Part shown: positions 43,085-52,570 of the stretch, piece by piece
Layout: each line of letters opens with the position of its first letter
How positions within the stretch are numbered: position 1 is the stretch's first letter
Assembly: GCA_018398815.1 (NCBI GenBank)
Contig: CM031614.1
Location: 51,797,582 to 51,852,778, forward strand
DNA: 55,197 bases
From: Conus ventricosus
Lineage: Eukaryota; Mollusca; Gastropoda; Neogastropoda; Conidae
Reading direction: 5' to 3'
Notes under the pieces: generated by a model
Told to the model about the DNA's origin: nothing
Databases searched by the model: none
What the model saw: the letters and a program-made list of their open reading frames with translations, nothing else
Program-made: the position numbers and the translations under genes

Positions 43085-44939
43085 TCTTAGTATCCTTCTG
43101 GCAGCACTTCATCAACAGAGTAAAACGCAATAAAATCAACATACTTAATGAAAATAAAGTCAAGTACTGTTAGTTTGTCTTTGTCAACCATTATAGTAAC
43201 CTTGTCGGATGATGCAAGGGCGTTTATTTCATCTCCGTTTTTAGTATAACAATAACGAGCTTAAAGGGGGCATCCAAGTTTTCAGCCTTTATTTGTATGC
43301 CTCTAATAAACGCATGTTCTGGCAAACTAGTATCGCCCTCCCTCGGAGTAATAAATAAGCGAAAAATCATCGTCATTTGCCTAGGTAGTGATTCTAGTTT
43401 TGGGGTAAATTCTAAGCCTACGGTGTCACCCCCCACTTCAGCTAAGGACTTCTTTCTCTGTAGCACATATTCAGAACCTCGCTTAGTTATTTCAATCTGC
43501 TTTTCTGTTGTGTTCCTGGGACAAGGCTAACAAGAGTGGGACCAGCATTTAAGGCTTTTCTAAAATTGTTGTTCTTATCATAGTACCGTAAAGTTCGTCT
43601 ATTGAGCGCACCTGTATATAAGCCGCACCCACTAAATTTTTTAAAAATCTGAACTTTTTTCACAAATAAGCCGCACCGGTTTATAAGCCGCAGATATATA
43701 CAACACAGTCCGATGTGCCGCAGGCGGCAGCTGGCCGAGCGTTGAGTTTACATAGTGTCGAAAATCACCACATACAATGTGTTCACTGCATTCATTGGCG
43801 TTTAAATAGGTCAGAATACAAGCGCATGTTTCCAGCTTTTCTTCAGTCTTTTTTTTTTTTTTTAGTACGATGTGTTTTAAATCAATAGAATCGAAGTTTT
43901 TATGAGGCTTCTTACAAGTGTTGTCTTTCCAACATCATTGCTTTAAAAAAAAGAATACCGAAAAAACCAACGCATTAACGATGCGCTAGAAAGGCAGTTC
44001 TCTCCTGCATTCATTGGTGTATCAAGCTAAGCGATTGGTTGAGTACTCGAAAGCGCAAGCCAATCAAAGCGAAGGTATCAAATGCAAACCTTCACTCCCT
44101 GTCCACGATTTCAACAATGGCGGATCGAAGCCAAGGTCTGACAATGAGTTGAATGCGCTAATCGTTTTTGAATTGCAAGACGCACTTGGTAAGATAACGC
44201 ATATAATAACAAACCAGAACATTAATGAAACGATTCGATTGTTTTATTTCGCTTAATACCGTGCCAGTGCTGAGTTATTTTGTTCGTAATTCAGCTAGTG
44301 TTAGTCAAGATTAAACAGGTCGGAAACGGCCAACACATTGCGCCGTTCGAAGCGATCGTATTTTTGTAGAAGATAAACTGATGAAAAAAGATACCAGTAA
44401 TGGGCTTTACTTATGTCGATTCCCGTATTTCTGAACGGGTTACTGATTCCATTACACGATTACACAGAAAATTGTAGTTAAAAGCATAATAAAAATTCAT
44501 GAACAGTAGGATATGGTGAGTTACAGAGAAGCTAAGAATAGACGAGGGTGTGATGCTTCTGAAATCGGAAAAATCCGCAAATAAGCCGCATCGTTGTTTA
44601 AGCCGCAGGGTTTAAAGCTGGGGCTTCGTAGTTCAAACTTTAAATTCCAGTCAATTTCAGGAAGCAACGCCCAAGCATTCTCTCTTTTATGAAGTTTGTA
44701 TTCACGTTTGCCAAAATCGTTTGCTCTTAAATTTCTTATCTCTTCTAGGGCAGGATGCTGCTGCCGTTTTTTGTCTTCAATTTCTGTTCGTTTGTAAACC
44801 CCGTCATCTGTATATTCAAATCCATAAACATTTCCTGGCACTCCTATTGATCAAACTCAGTTGTGTCTGCTAGGTCTTTTAGCTCTACTGCAACGCATTT
44901 AGGAGCTAGCTCCGCTTTTGATTCTGGCCCTCGAGACAT
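43085..44939 (-). pseudogene. Polinton-associated protein, split by an insertion
   Basis: The N-terminal part reads MSRGPESKAELAPKCVAVEL from 44939. After a frame change it gives VYGFEYTDDGVYKRTEIEDK and LRANDFGKREYKLHKRENAW, to about 44640. The C-terminal part resumes near 43610 (NAGPTLVSLVPGTQ, SLAEVGGDTVGLEFTPKLES, PREGDTSLPEHAFIRGIQIK) and ends near 43085 with SVDEVLPEGY. Between the parts lies about 1 kb of different sequence. The linkage is inferred from strand, spacing and the open frames up to both sides. A structural role is possible given the neighbourhood but is not shown. Confidence 0.45.
43583..44625. mobile_element. Non-autonomous insertion with AAGCCGCA end motifs
   Basis: The left part has ATATAAGCCGCACCC, AAATAAGCCGCACC and TTTATAAGCCGCAG (about 43617-43693). 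The right part has AAATAAGCCGCATC and TTTAAGCCGCAG (about 44577-44610), all in the same orientation. TACCGTA at 43582 may be part of an end. It has no coding capacity. It splits a minus-strand gene, so it is younger than that gene's decay or caused it. Exact ends and target duplication are not resolved. Confidence 0.4.
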
Positions 44940-45097
44940 TCTTTTTATATATAAAAAATTATAATAAATAAATTGTTATAAGAAAATCAATAATAAACAA
45001 TCTACAATAAACAAACGTATTGAACTGGTGGGTCGGTCCGTAAGCATAGCTTAGCGTGCTTAGATGTTTCTAACTGCTCTTTTATTTTTTTTTAACT
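44940..45097. other. AT-rich stretch up to the gap
   Basis: Nothing recognisable; a possible promoter of the minus-strand gene lies at 44940-45010 (AT-rich, TATATA near 44947). Confidence 0.35.
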
Positions 45098-45197
45098 NNN
45101 NNNNNNNNNNNNNNNNNNNNNNNNNNNNNNNNNNNNNNNNNNNNNNNNNNNNNNNNNNNNNNNNNNNNNNNNNNNNNNNNNNNNNNNNNNNNNNNNN
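45098..45197. other. Assembly gap, 100 N
   Basis: Exactly 100 N, the conventional size for a gap of unknown length. Sequences on the two sides need not be adjacent. Confidence 0.99.
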
Positions 45198-45444
45198 AAT
45201 TAGCAGGTATGTTCATTATGGGTCAAGGATGATGCCCGACGTTTTAGTTTACCGTTACAAACGTTACTAACGGCTGTAACGGCCTGTAACGGTTTTTTTT
45301 CTTTATGGAATATCTCCGAAAGTACTTGGCCGATCTTTGTGAAAATTAGCAGGTATGTTCATTATGGGTCACGGATGATGCTGATGTCTTAGTTTGCCCC
45401 GTTATAGCCGTTACTAACGGTTGTAACGGCCTGTAATGGTTTTT
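45198..45444 (+). repeat. CCGTTA-family A-type subrepeats, partial copy
   Basis: Two A-type units with GCAGGTATGTTCATTATGGG and AACGGCTGTAACGGCC precede the palindrome of copy 2. This looks like the truncated end of another copy entering from the gap. Confidence 0.8.
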
Positions 45445-45497
45445 GTACTCCAGTTCTTATAGAACAGGGAGTACTTTAGAATGGGAATGAAGAAATG

Positions 45498-45554
<57 letters not shown>

Positions 45555-46870
45555 TGTGTGTCCGTGGTCAAAATGTGTTCCACTCGCTCCAGACAAAACT
45601 ACTGGGCCGATCTTTCTGAAAATTTGTAGGTATGTTCGTTATGGGCCACGGATGATGGCCGATGTTTTAGTTTACCGCTGTAGCTGTTACTAACGGCTGT
45701 AACGGCTTTTCTTCTTTACGGAATATCTCAGAAAGTACTTGGCCGATCTTTGTAAAAATGAGCAGTTACGTTCATTATGGGTCACGGATGATGCCCGATG
45801 TTTTAGTTCACCTCGTTTTAGCCGTTACTAACGGCTGTAACGGCCTGTAACGGTTTTTCTTCTTTATGGAATATCTCAGAAAGTACTTGGCCGATCTTTC
45901 TGAAAATTTGTAGGTATGTTCATTATGGATCACGAATAATGCCCGATGTTTTAGTTTACCGTTATAACCGTTACTAACGGCTGTAACGTCCTGTAACGGT
46001 TTTTCTTCTTTATGGAATATCTCAGAAAGTACTTGGCCGACCTTTATGAAAATTAGCAGGTATGTTCATTATGGGTCACGGATGATGCCTGATGTTTTAG
46101 TTTGCCCCGTTATAGCCGTTACTAACGTTGTAACGGCCTGTAACGGTTTTTCTTCTTTATGGAATATCTCAGAAAGTACTTGGCCAATTTATAAGCGGTT
46201 TGGATGATCTTGTGACAAATCGGATCCTCTGTCCATATGTAAGTGATGTAATGCTGAAAATGGATTAAACAACCGTTAAAAACCGTTATTCTGCCGTTAT
46301 TTCTTATATATAGGTGGATTTTAATGAAATTTGGTATATAGAAAGGTTATCACACACAAATGGCACTTCTATATAGTGTTTCAAAATTTGACCGTTAAAA
46401 AACCGTTATTCTTGACATATTGTCCAATTTGGATGAAATTTGATATGTACACAGGCTTTAGCCCAGTGAGGACTAAAATACCGGTTTCAAAAGTGTATAT
46501 CGGTTATATAACCGTTAAACCATTATTTTCCCGTTATTTTATATATATTGGTGGGTTTTAATGAAATTTGGTATATAGAAAGGTTATCACACAACAACAA
46601 CAACACACAAATGGCACTTCCATGTAGTGTTTCAAAATTTGACCGTTAAAAACCATTATTCTTGACATATTGTCCGATTTGGATAAAATTTGGTATGTAC
46701 ACAGGCTTTAGCCCAGTGAGAACTAAAATACCGGTTTCAAAAGTGTATATCGGTTATATAACCGATAAACCGTTATTTTGCCGTTATTTTTTATATATTG
46801 GTGGGTTTTAATGAAATTTTGTATATAGAAAGGTCATCACACACAAATGGCACTTCCATGTAGTGTTTGA

Positions 46871-47703
46871 TGGACTTTCACCAAGCAACTGGAAGACCTG
46901 GACTTCGCCGACGACATCAGCCTTCTGTCCCACAAACAGCAAGACGCACAAGAGAAGCTGTGCCGGGTAACAGAAGAAGCAGGAAAGACAGGCCTCCAAA
47001 TCAACATAAAGAAAACAGAAGCCATGAAAGTCAACAACCAGCAACGAGACCCACTACGACTACAACAGGAAGACATCTTGAAGTTGACAAGTTTGTCTAC
47101 CTCGGCAGTGTGGTCAGCAAAGATGGAGGTACAGATGAGGATATCAAGAGTCGCATCAATAAAGCCAGGCACACCTTTACTACGCTACGGCCTACCTGGA
47201 ATTCCTCTGCCCTCTCACTCCATAACAAGATCAGAATCTTCAACTCAAATGTGAAACCTGTCCTTCTGTATGGTTCTGAAACGTGGCGAACAACAAAGAC
47301 AAACACCCACAAACTCCAAACATTTATCAACAGATGTCTGCGAAACATTGTGAACATCAGATGGCCAGATGTTATTGCCAACGCAGAACTGTGGAACAAG
47401 ACCCAGCAAGTTCCAATAGAAATAGAAATCAGAAAACGGAAGTGTGGATGGATTGGCCACACCCTCAGAAAGTCTCCATCCAACATCACAAGACAAGCCC
47501 TTGAATGGAACCCTCAGGGCAAAAGAAGAGTGGGAAGACCAAGACAGACATGGCGAAGGAGTACCGACGCGGAAGTGAAGGCCGCCGGAATGACGTGGGC
47601 CAAGCTGAAGAAGATCTCCCAAAACCGTGTCCGCTGGAAGAGTGTGGTTGCGGCCCTATGTTCCCCAGGGAATTCAGAGGACTAAGTTAAGTAAAGTTAA
47701 GTA
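46871..47703 (+). mobile_element. 5'-truncated LINE fragment with 13-bp target duplication
   Basis: ATGTAGTGTTTGA flanks the insert at 46858-46870 and 47704-47716, and the uninterrupted family copies have the matching site once. The insert starts just upstream of the RT catalytic FADD (46904-46915). It ends with an AAGTT/AAGTA repeat tail (about 47685-47703). Length is 833 bp. Confidence 0.92.
46880..47685 (+). pseudogene. LINE reverse transcriptase thumb and C-terminus
   Basis: The first frame gives LEDLDFADDISLLSHKQQDA and AGKTGLQINIKKTEAMKVNN. After a frame change near 47085 the second frame gives VDKFVYLGSVVSKDGGTDED, KPVLLYGSETWRTTKTNTHK, KRKCGWIGHTLRKSPSNITR and GKRRVGRPRQTWRRSTDAEV, ending at NSED. 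This C-terminal pattern is widespread in invertebrate LINEs; clade not assigned. Only one frameshift suggests a fairly young insertion. Confidence 0.85.
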
Positions 47704-47940
47704 ATGTAGTGTTTGAAAATCTGACCGTTAAAAACAGTTATTCTTGAGATATTGTCCGATTTGCATGAAATTTGGTATGTACACAGGCTTTAGCCCAGTG
47801 AGGACTAAAATAACAGTTTCAAAAGTGTACATCGGTTAAATAACCGTTAAAACCGTTATTTTGCCTTTATTTCTTATCTCACAAAGCACTTGGCCGATTT
47901 ATAAGCGGTTTGGAAAACTGGGAGTACGTTTATATGCTTC

Positions 47941-48640
47941 GCATCTTGTTCTTTTTATGGAATATCTCAGAAAGTACTTGGCCAATTTATAAGCGGTTTG
48001 GATGATCTTGTGACAAATCGGATCCTCTGTCCATATGTAAGTGATGTAATGCTGAAAATGGATTAAACAACCGTTAAAAACCGTTATTCCTTATATATAG
48101 GTTGATTTTTTAATGAAATTTGGTATATAGAAAGGTTATCACACACAAATGGCACTTCTATATAGTGTTCCAAAATGTGACCGTTAAAAACCGTTATTCT
48201 TGACATATTGTCCGATTTGGATAAAATTTGGTATGTACACAGGCTTTAGCCCAGTGAGGACTAAAATGCCGGTTTCAAAAGTGTATATCGGTTATATAAC
48301 CGATAAACCGTTATTTTGCCGTTATTTTTTATATATTGGTGGATTTTAATGCAATTTTGTATATGAAAGGTCATCACACACAAATGGCACTGCCATGCAG
48401 TGTTTCAAAATGTGACCGTTAAAAACCGCTATTCTTGACATATTGTCCGATTTGGATTAAATTTGGTATGTACACAGGCTTTAGCCCAGTGAGGACTAAA
48501 ATACCAGCTTCAAAAGTGTACATCGGTTAAATAACCGTTAAAACCGTTATTTTGTCTTTATTTCTTATCTCACAAAGCACTTGGCCGATTTATAAGCGGT
48601 TTGGAAAACTGGGAGTACGTTTATATGCTTCGCATCTTTT
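47941..48640 (+). repeat. CCGTTA-family, third partial copy (3' part)
   Basis: Directly after copy 2 the sequence restarts within the A/B junction (GGAATATCTCAGAAAGTACT), runs through B-type units and ends again with AACTGGGAGTAC (about 48605-48616) and the hairpin ATGCTTCGCAT (about 48623-48633). This gives a head-to-tail arrangement. Confidence 0.8.
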
Positions 48641-48963
48641 TTTTTTCCTGTTTACTTTTCTACCCTTCACTGTCTGCTTCGGGGTGCTGTTGGATTCCGT
48701 TTTTGAACCCTTGAACACCTTAGACTAATAGGCTGTGGTATATCTCCATTTGATGCCAAGGGAGCACAGATACAATCAGCCGTGCCTCCCTGACGAGTCC
48801 GATCCAGCGGACGAAAGGCCTCGCAGCAGGCGATATGCATGATGCTGTTTTCAAGATGGGTTCCGATGGTTTCCTTACACTGCTAGTGAAGAATTTTAAA
48901 TCTATGATATATTCCCACGGTTTTTCATTCTCGTTTTCTTTCTTTCCCACTACCCCACCCTTC

Positions 48964-49007
<44 letters not shown>

Positions 49008-49096
49008 CCCACCTTCCCCATTTGTTTTATCTTTGCCAAGTCATTAATATAATCATGGAGGAATTGTTCGCCTGCACATGTTTTCCCCAACTATTA

Positions 49097-49098
<2 letters not shown>
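48641..49098. other. No coding region; contains hammerhead-like motif and (CA)n
   Basis: Apart from the motif at 48752-48822 and the CA tract at about 48967-49004, nothing is recognisable. Confidence 0.45.
48752..48822 (+). ncRNA. Hammerhead-like motif, type III layout, cleavage site damaged
   Basis: CTGACGA (48790-48796) and GAAA (48813-48816) flank a perfect stem II (GTCCG/CGGAC, loop ATCCAG). Immediately before CTGACGA lies a stem I hairpin (GGGAGCAC 48760-48767 with GTGCCTCC 48782-48789, one mismatch and one wobble). GATGCC (48752-48757) can pair with GGCCTC (48817-48822), five of six positions, as stem III. The junction where the cleavage triplet should be reads CAA, not NUH, so the U is missing and activity is unlikely. 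No associated transposon coding region is seen. Confidence 0.5.

Positions 49099-49156
<58 letters not shown>
49099..49156. repeat. (AT)n microsatellite
   Basis: A pure AT tract abutting the palindrome. Confidence 0.95.
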
Positions 49157-49161
<5 letters not shown>

Positions 49162-49331
49162 CAATGATGTTAAAAAGGAAGGTTAAAACTCGAGGTTAAA
49201 ACTCGACAAATTTGTTTCTAGCGGCGTTGCGCTGTCATCAGTGATCCTGATGACAGCGCAACGCCGCTAGAAACAAATTTGTCGAGTTTTAACCTCGAGT
49301 TTTAACCTTCCTTTTTAACATCATTGACAAA
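49157..49331. repeat. Perfect palindrome, 85-bp arms, 5-base loop
   Basis: The left arm 49157-49241 and right arm 49247-49331 are exact reverse complements separated by TGATC. It derives from two Penelope-like terminal repeats joined in inverse orientation: the flank GTTGCTCCCAAGGGGTCGAG (49333 on) matches the terminal segment at 30700-30740. Each arm contains one hammerhead. Confidence 0.95.
49247..49283 (+). ncRNA. Penelope-type hammerhead ribozyme (mirrored on minus strand)
   Basis: CTGATGA (49247-49253), stem II AGCG/CGCT with loop CAACGC, GAAA (49270-49273), a minimal stem III in CAAATTTG and the cleavage triplet GTC (49281-49283). The same motif lies on the minus strand at 49241-49205. 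Stem I is weak because the inverted copy replaces the normal 5' partner. Confidence 0.7.
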
Positions 49332-49400
49332 TGTTGCTCCCAAGGGGTCGAGCACTTTTAAAATCATTTTAGGCTCTTTGGTTATATTCATCTATATATA
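49332..49400 (-). mobile_element. Penelope-like terminal fragment
   Basis: On the minus strand GCCTAAAATGATTTTAAAAG, then GTGCTCGACCCCTTGGGAGC, aligns with the segment at 30505-30545. Confidence 0.7.
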
Positions 49401-49409
49401 TATATATAT

Positions 49410-49500
<91 letters not shown>

Positions 49501-49552
49501 CATGCTAGTAGACGCCCTAATCACTGAGACAAAACCTAGTATTATATATGCA

Positions 49553-49603
<51 letters not shown>

Positions 49604-49735
49604 GGGCGCGTGCGCGCGCGCGTGTGTGTGCGTGTGTGTACTACATGCCTACTTTCACGCTCATGGACGCCTCAAGAGACATTTGATTTGATGCAGGGAA
49701 TATAAAATCGATGAATATGTATGTATTTTTCAACA

Positions 49736-49795
<60 letters not shown>

Positions 49796-49800
49796 CCACA
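49391..49800. repeat. Cluster of microsatellites
   Basis: (TA)n about 49393-49430, (GTT)n 49430-49443, (GA)n 49444-49498, (TCTG)n about 49553-49587, (TC)n to 49602, (GT/GC)n to about 49640, (CA)n about 49740-49794. Confidence 0.9.
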
Positions 49801-50052
49801 TTTCTCACAACAGACACATAGGAAGAGAGAGGACTGAAACGAGTATATTGTCAAATTGAACTTGTATACTGTCAGTTAGGTTGTACTGACGTTTAATACA
49901 ATTAAGATAAACTAAAACAAACCAAACAAAAACAAAAACAAAAAAACGTTTACCGTAAAAATAAACCCAAAAAATGGCCTATTGACACTCGGCAAAATCA
50001 GACAAGGAAATAATCATGTTTGAAATTATTCCCCCCTCTCTCTCTTTCTCTC

Positions 50053-50100
<48 letters not shown>

Positions 50101-51348
50101 CACACACACACACACACACAAACATGCGCGCGGCCGCGCGCGCAAGCGCGAAAAAAAAAAAAGTTATCTGCATACAAACCCATTACAAAATAACAATTTT
50201 TCATGTCGTGTTTTCCAACTTTGGTTTGTAAGCACAAAAACGTCTGTTTGCTATGCAAGCGTCATTTTACACTACTTTAACTTCCAATGGGTTGGAAAGT
50301 TACAAACTCAACACACGGGACTGCAAAGACGGGAAGTTTGAAGACGCATGCGCAAACCAGCAACACGACCCTGAAGCAGACGACAGTTGTTCAGACTGCC
50401 TGTCCATATTATCACAACGGTAAAATGTACGGAAGAAGGTATCTCTGATTATTAGCACTAATAATTGCAGACTTGCATTAATCTGTAGCTTGTACTTGTT
50501 CGTGTGTGCATTTTGTGTCCACCTTTTAAGTTCGCTTGCACTGTACTCACAGCCTTAATGGGCACATACAGACACACAATGAACATATTTGAGTGCAATG
50601 TCAAGTGTTGTTTAACATGTTTTGCATGATTTTTGGCAGTGGCTGGTTTACTTAAGAAGTCTCTGGAACCCTCAACGGAGGCTTATGCGGAGTCCTCATG
50701 AGATTTGTAAGGGTCCCGCTGGTAGTGCTTACATGGAAAAAAAAGGAAAAGAAAAAAGAGGAGTTGGGGGAGGGGAGGGGGAGGGTATTTGCATTTAATG
50801 AACCGTCAATATGCTTTTTTGTCGTAAATCTCACTGTTGTGAAAAACCTTGTGATTTTGTACACAGTTTGCCGCAGTTACGTTCAAAGCGTAGATGCGTG
50901 TGTATCTCAGTCATCTTGTACAAGTGATAACCATTTTTGCACATGATCGGCGTCCTGCAACACGTAATTCCACACAGTTCCAGATCTCCCGCTGTAATGA
51001 AGGACATGGAACTCGAAGCAGAGAATGCCATCGGTACTCTTCTGGCTGCCCCGTCCTTCATTCGTTGTTCATGATTGCGAGCCAGTGCAGTCCATGTCAT
51101 TCTGGTGGCCATCGAACCTGACGCTATCCCAGTCATTTATCCGTCGGCTCAAAGACAGCAGCGAAGTGGTTGTTTCTCTGTTCATATGGTCTGTACGCCG
51201 TGTTTAATTCGATCATAAAGAAAATGACAAGTGTTACGACTCTTCATCTGTTTGGACACGCAAGCACACTAGAAAGTTTGTGGAAAACTTAAGTTTTTGT
51301 TTGTTTCTTTGGTCGCTTTTTAACACAGCCACCACCTGCTTGTGCATG
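49801..51348. other. No gene recognised; downstream flank of the RING-like gene
   Basis: (CA)n tracts at about 50056-50120. The stretch from 50930 to 51110 has an open frame on each strand and Cys residues but no clear domain. The part next to 51348 is probably the 3' untranslated region of the minus-strand gene; no AATAAA was confidently assigned. Confidence 0.4.
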
Positions 51349-51751
51349 TTATAGATCAAAGGAGACCGATTTTCTCAAGAAGGACGAGTCCGTAGGGTGA
51401 GTGCACGCGCTGGTGTGATGAGGATTGGCCACGCCAATCACAGCATCACCAAACACACTTTCCCCGTCTGCTTCCTCCTCATCCTCCTCCTCTTCCTCCG
51501 CCTCCTGTTCCCACGAGTCATCCGCGCTGCCCAGGTCCCGAGCCACGAGGTTCTTGGAGTATCTCCGTCCCCTGGACCAATCCACGTTCAGCTCCTGGCC
51601 GCACTGAGCACTTCCAGGGCACGGGAAGGTCCACATGAGGTCAAAGGACGCGGCGCTCATGACTCTCTGTCGACACTGCAGTCTTCCCGTGATGCACTGC
51701 TTGCAGAACACGTGGCGACACCTGCAGGGCAGGGTGAGGTAATTCCTCCAT
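51349..51751 (-). CDS. Terminal exon: RING-like second half plus acidic tail (host gene)
   Basis: The exon follows an acceptor (TTCTTTTCTGTGTCAG, ending at 51752) and reads WRNYLTLPCRCRHVFCKQCI, then a Cys-containing segment with FPCPGSAQC. C-x-H-x2-C-x2-C is the central part of a RING finger; the last Cys pair is spaced by five instead of two. Residues after it form a strongly acidic run (Glu/Asp at about 51475-51505) and end with SVSFDL and a stop at 51349-51351. The exon begins with one base of a split codon, exactly matching the donor at 54582. RING proteins are usually ubiquitin ligases; the odd spacing leaves room for another zinc-binding role. Confidence 0.65.
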
Positions 51752-51974
51752 CTGACACAGAAAAGAATTGGCTGTTAGTTTGAAGCATACATGGCTCACA
51801 CGGAAGTGAGTTACGCAGAGCTGATACGAAGAAAAGAAAATATTACAGTTAACTGAATGATCTAAGCGGTATCTACAACATGTCTGTGTTTTTAATGCTC
51901 CCGGGATAAACTGGATCTGTGACCTTTGCTGCCCCGAGTTTTTTATATCATATTAGAAGATTCTATTAGAGTGA

Positions 51975-52033
<59 letters not shown>

Positions 52034-52133
52034 CTGATCTCCCACGCCGCCATAAGTGATATAATAAGCCTATCAGACCCCTTCGACACATTTCGGCCAC
52101 CTACATGCAGACCACACCCATGTTCTTCCAGTT

Positions 52134-52415
52134 GGTAATCGCAATTCCATCTGTCCAGAACAGATCGCGATTTCAATTTCCAGCCATGGAATTTTAAAAT
52201 AGAAAGCCACACCCGTCTCTTCATGATGTTGGTAATCTCAGTTTCCATCTCTCCCGAAACAAATCGTGATTTGTTTCTAGGGATGACATTTGAAATTCAA
52301 AACCACGCCATTTCTTTATGTTCGTAATCACAGTTTCCATCTCACTTGACACAAATTTTGATTTCGATTTCTTGCAAAGGAATTTGAGCTCTTGTTGGAT
52401 TTCGTTCTCTGTTCA
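52134..52415 (+). repeat. 92-97 bp tandem repeat, three copies
   Basis: Units start at about 52134, 52231 and 52323 with GTAATCNCAGTTTCCATCT. They also share TCGTGATTTC, TTTTAAAAT-like and AAACCACACC-type strings. Identity between units looks to be about 75-80 percent by eye. Confidence 0.75.
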
Positions 52416-52469
52416 AACATTGTCAAAGTGAGATTTCTATAGCCCGCTTTCATGTAGCTTTACAAATCT

Positions 52470-52570
52470 TATTATGGTGTGGTCAAGTTGATAGGGCATC
52501 TGCCTATAATGCAAAAGAATCCCAGGTTCTTGGTTCGAGTCCCGTTTATGTCAAATTTGGTCTTTTTTTT
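52470..52570 (+). repeat. tRNA-like / SINE-head sequence
   Basis: TGGTCAAGTTGATAGGGCA resembles an A box. CTGCCTATAATGCA resembles an anticodon arm, and TTGGTTCGAGTCCC (about 52534-52547) is a B box. A T run at about 52563-52571 could terminate Pol III. The stem lengths do not make a normal tRNA, so a tRNA pseudogene or SINE head is more likely. Confidence 0.5.

Larger units (their letters stand above)
45445..47940 (+). mobile_element. CCGTTA-family element, copy 2 (interrupted)
   Basis: Same order as copy 1: palindrome (45445-45474), (TG)n (about 45500-45560), A-type units, B-type units, then AACTGGGAGTAC (47916-47927) and the small hairpin ATGCTTCGCAT (about 47934-47944). It is interrupted by a LINE fragment at 46871-47703. 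Without it the element is about 1.65 kb, longer than copy 1 because of more subrepeats. Confidence 0.65.

Noticed and set aside
45064..45270. Open frame spanning the N gap
   Set aside because: It consists mostly of unknown bases.
50894..51121. Cys-containing frame resembling a thrombospondin type 1 repeat
   Set aside because: The Trp and Thr pattern of that domain is absent, and the opposite strand is equally open.
51397..51783. Plus-strand frame of 128 codons over the RING-like exon
   Set aside because: It is antisense to an exon with splice sites, matching phase and zinc ligands, and has no domain.
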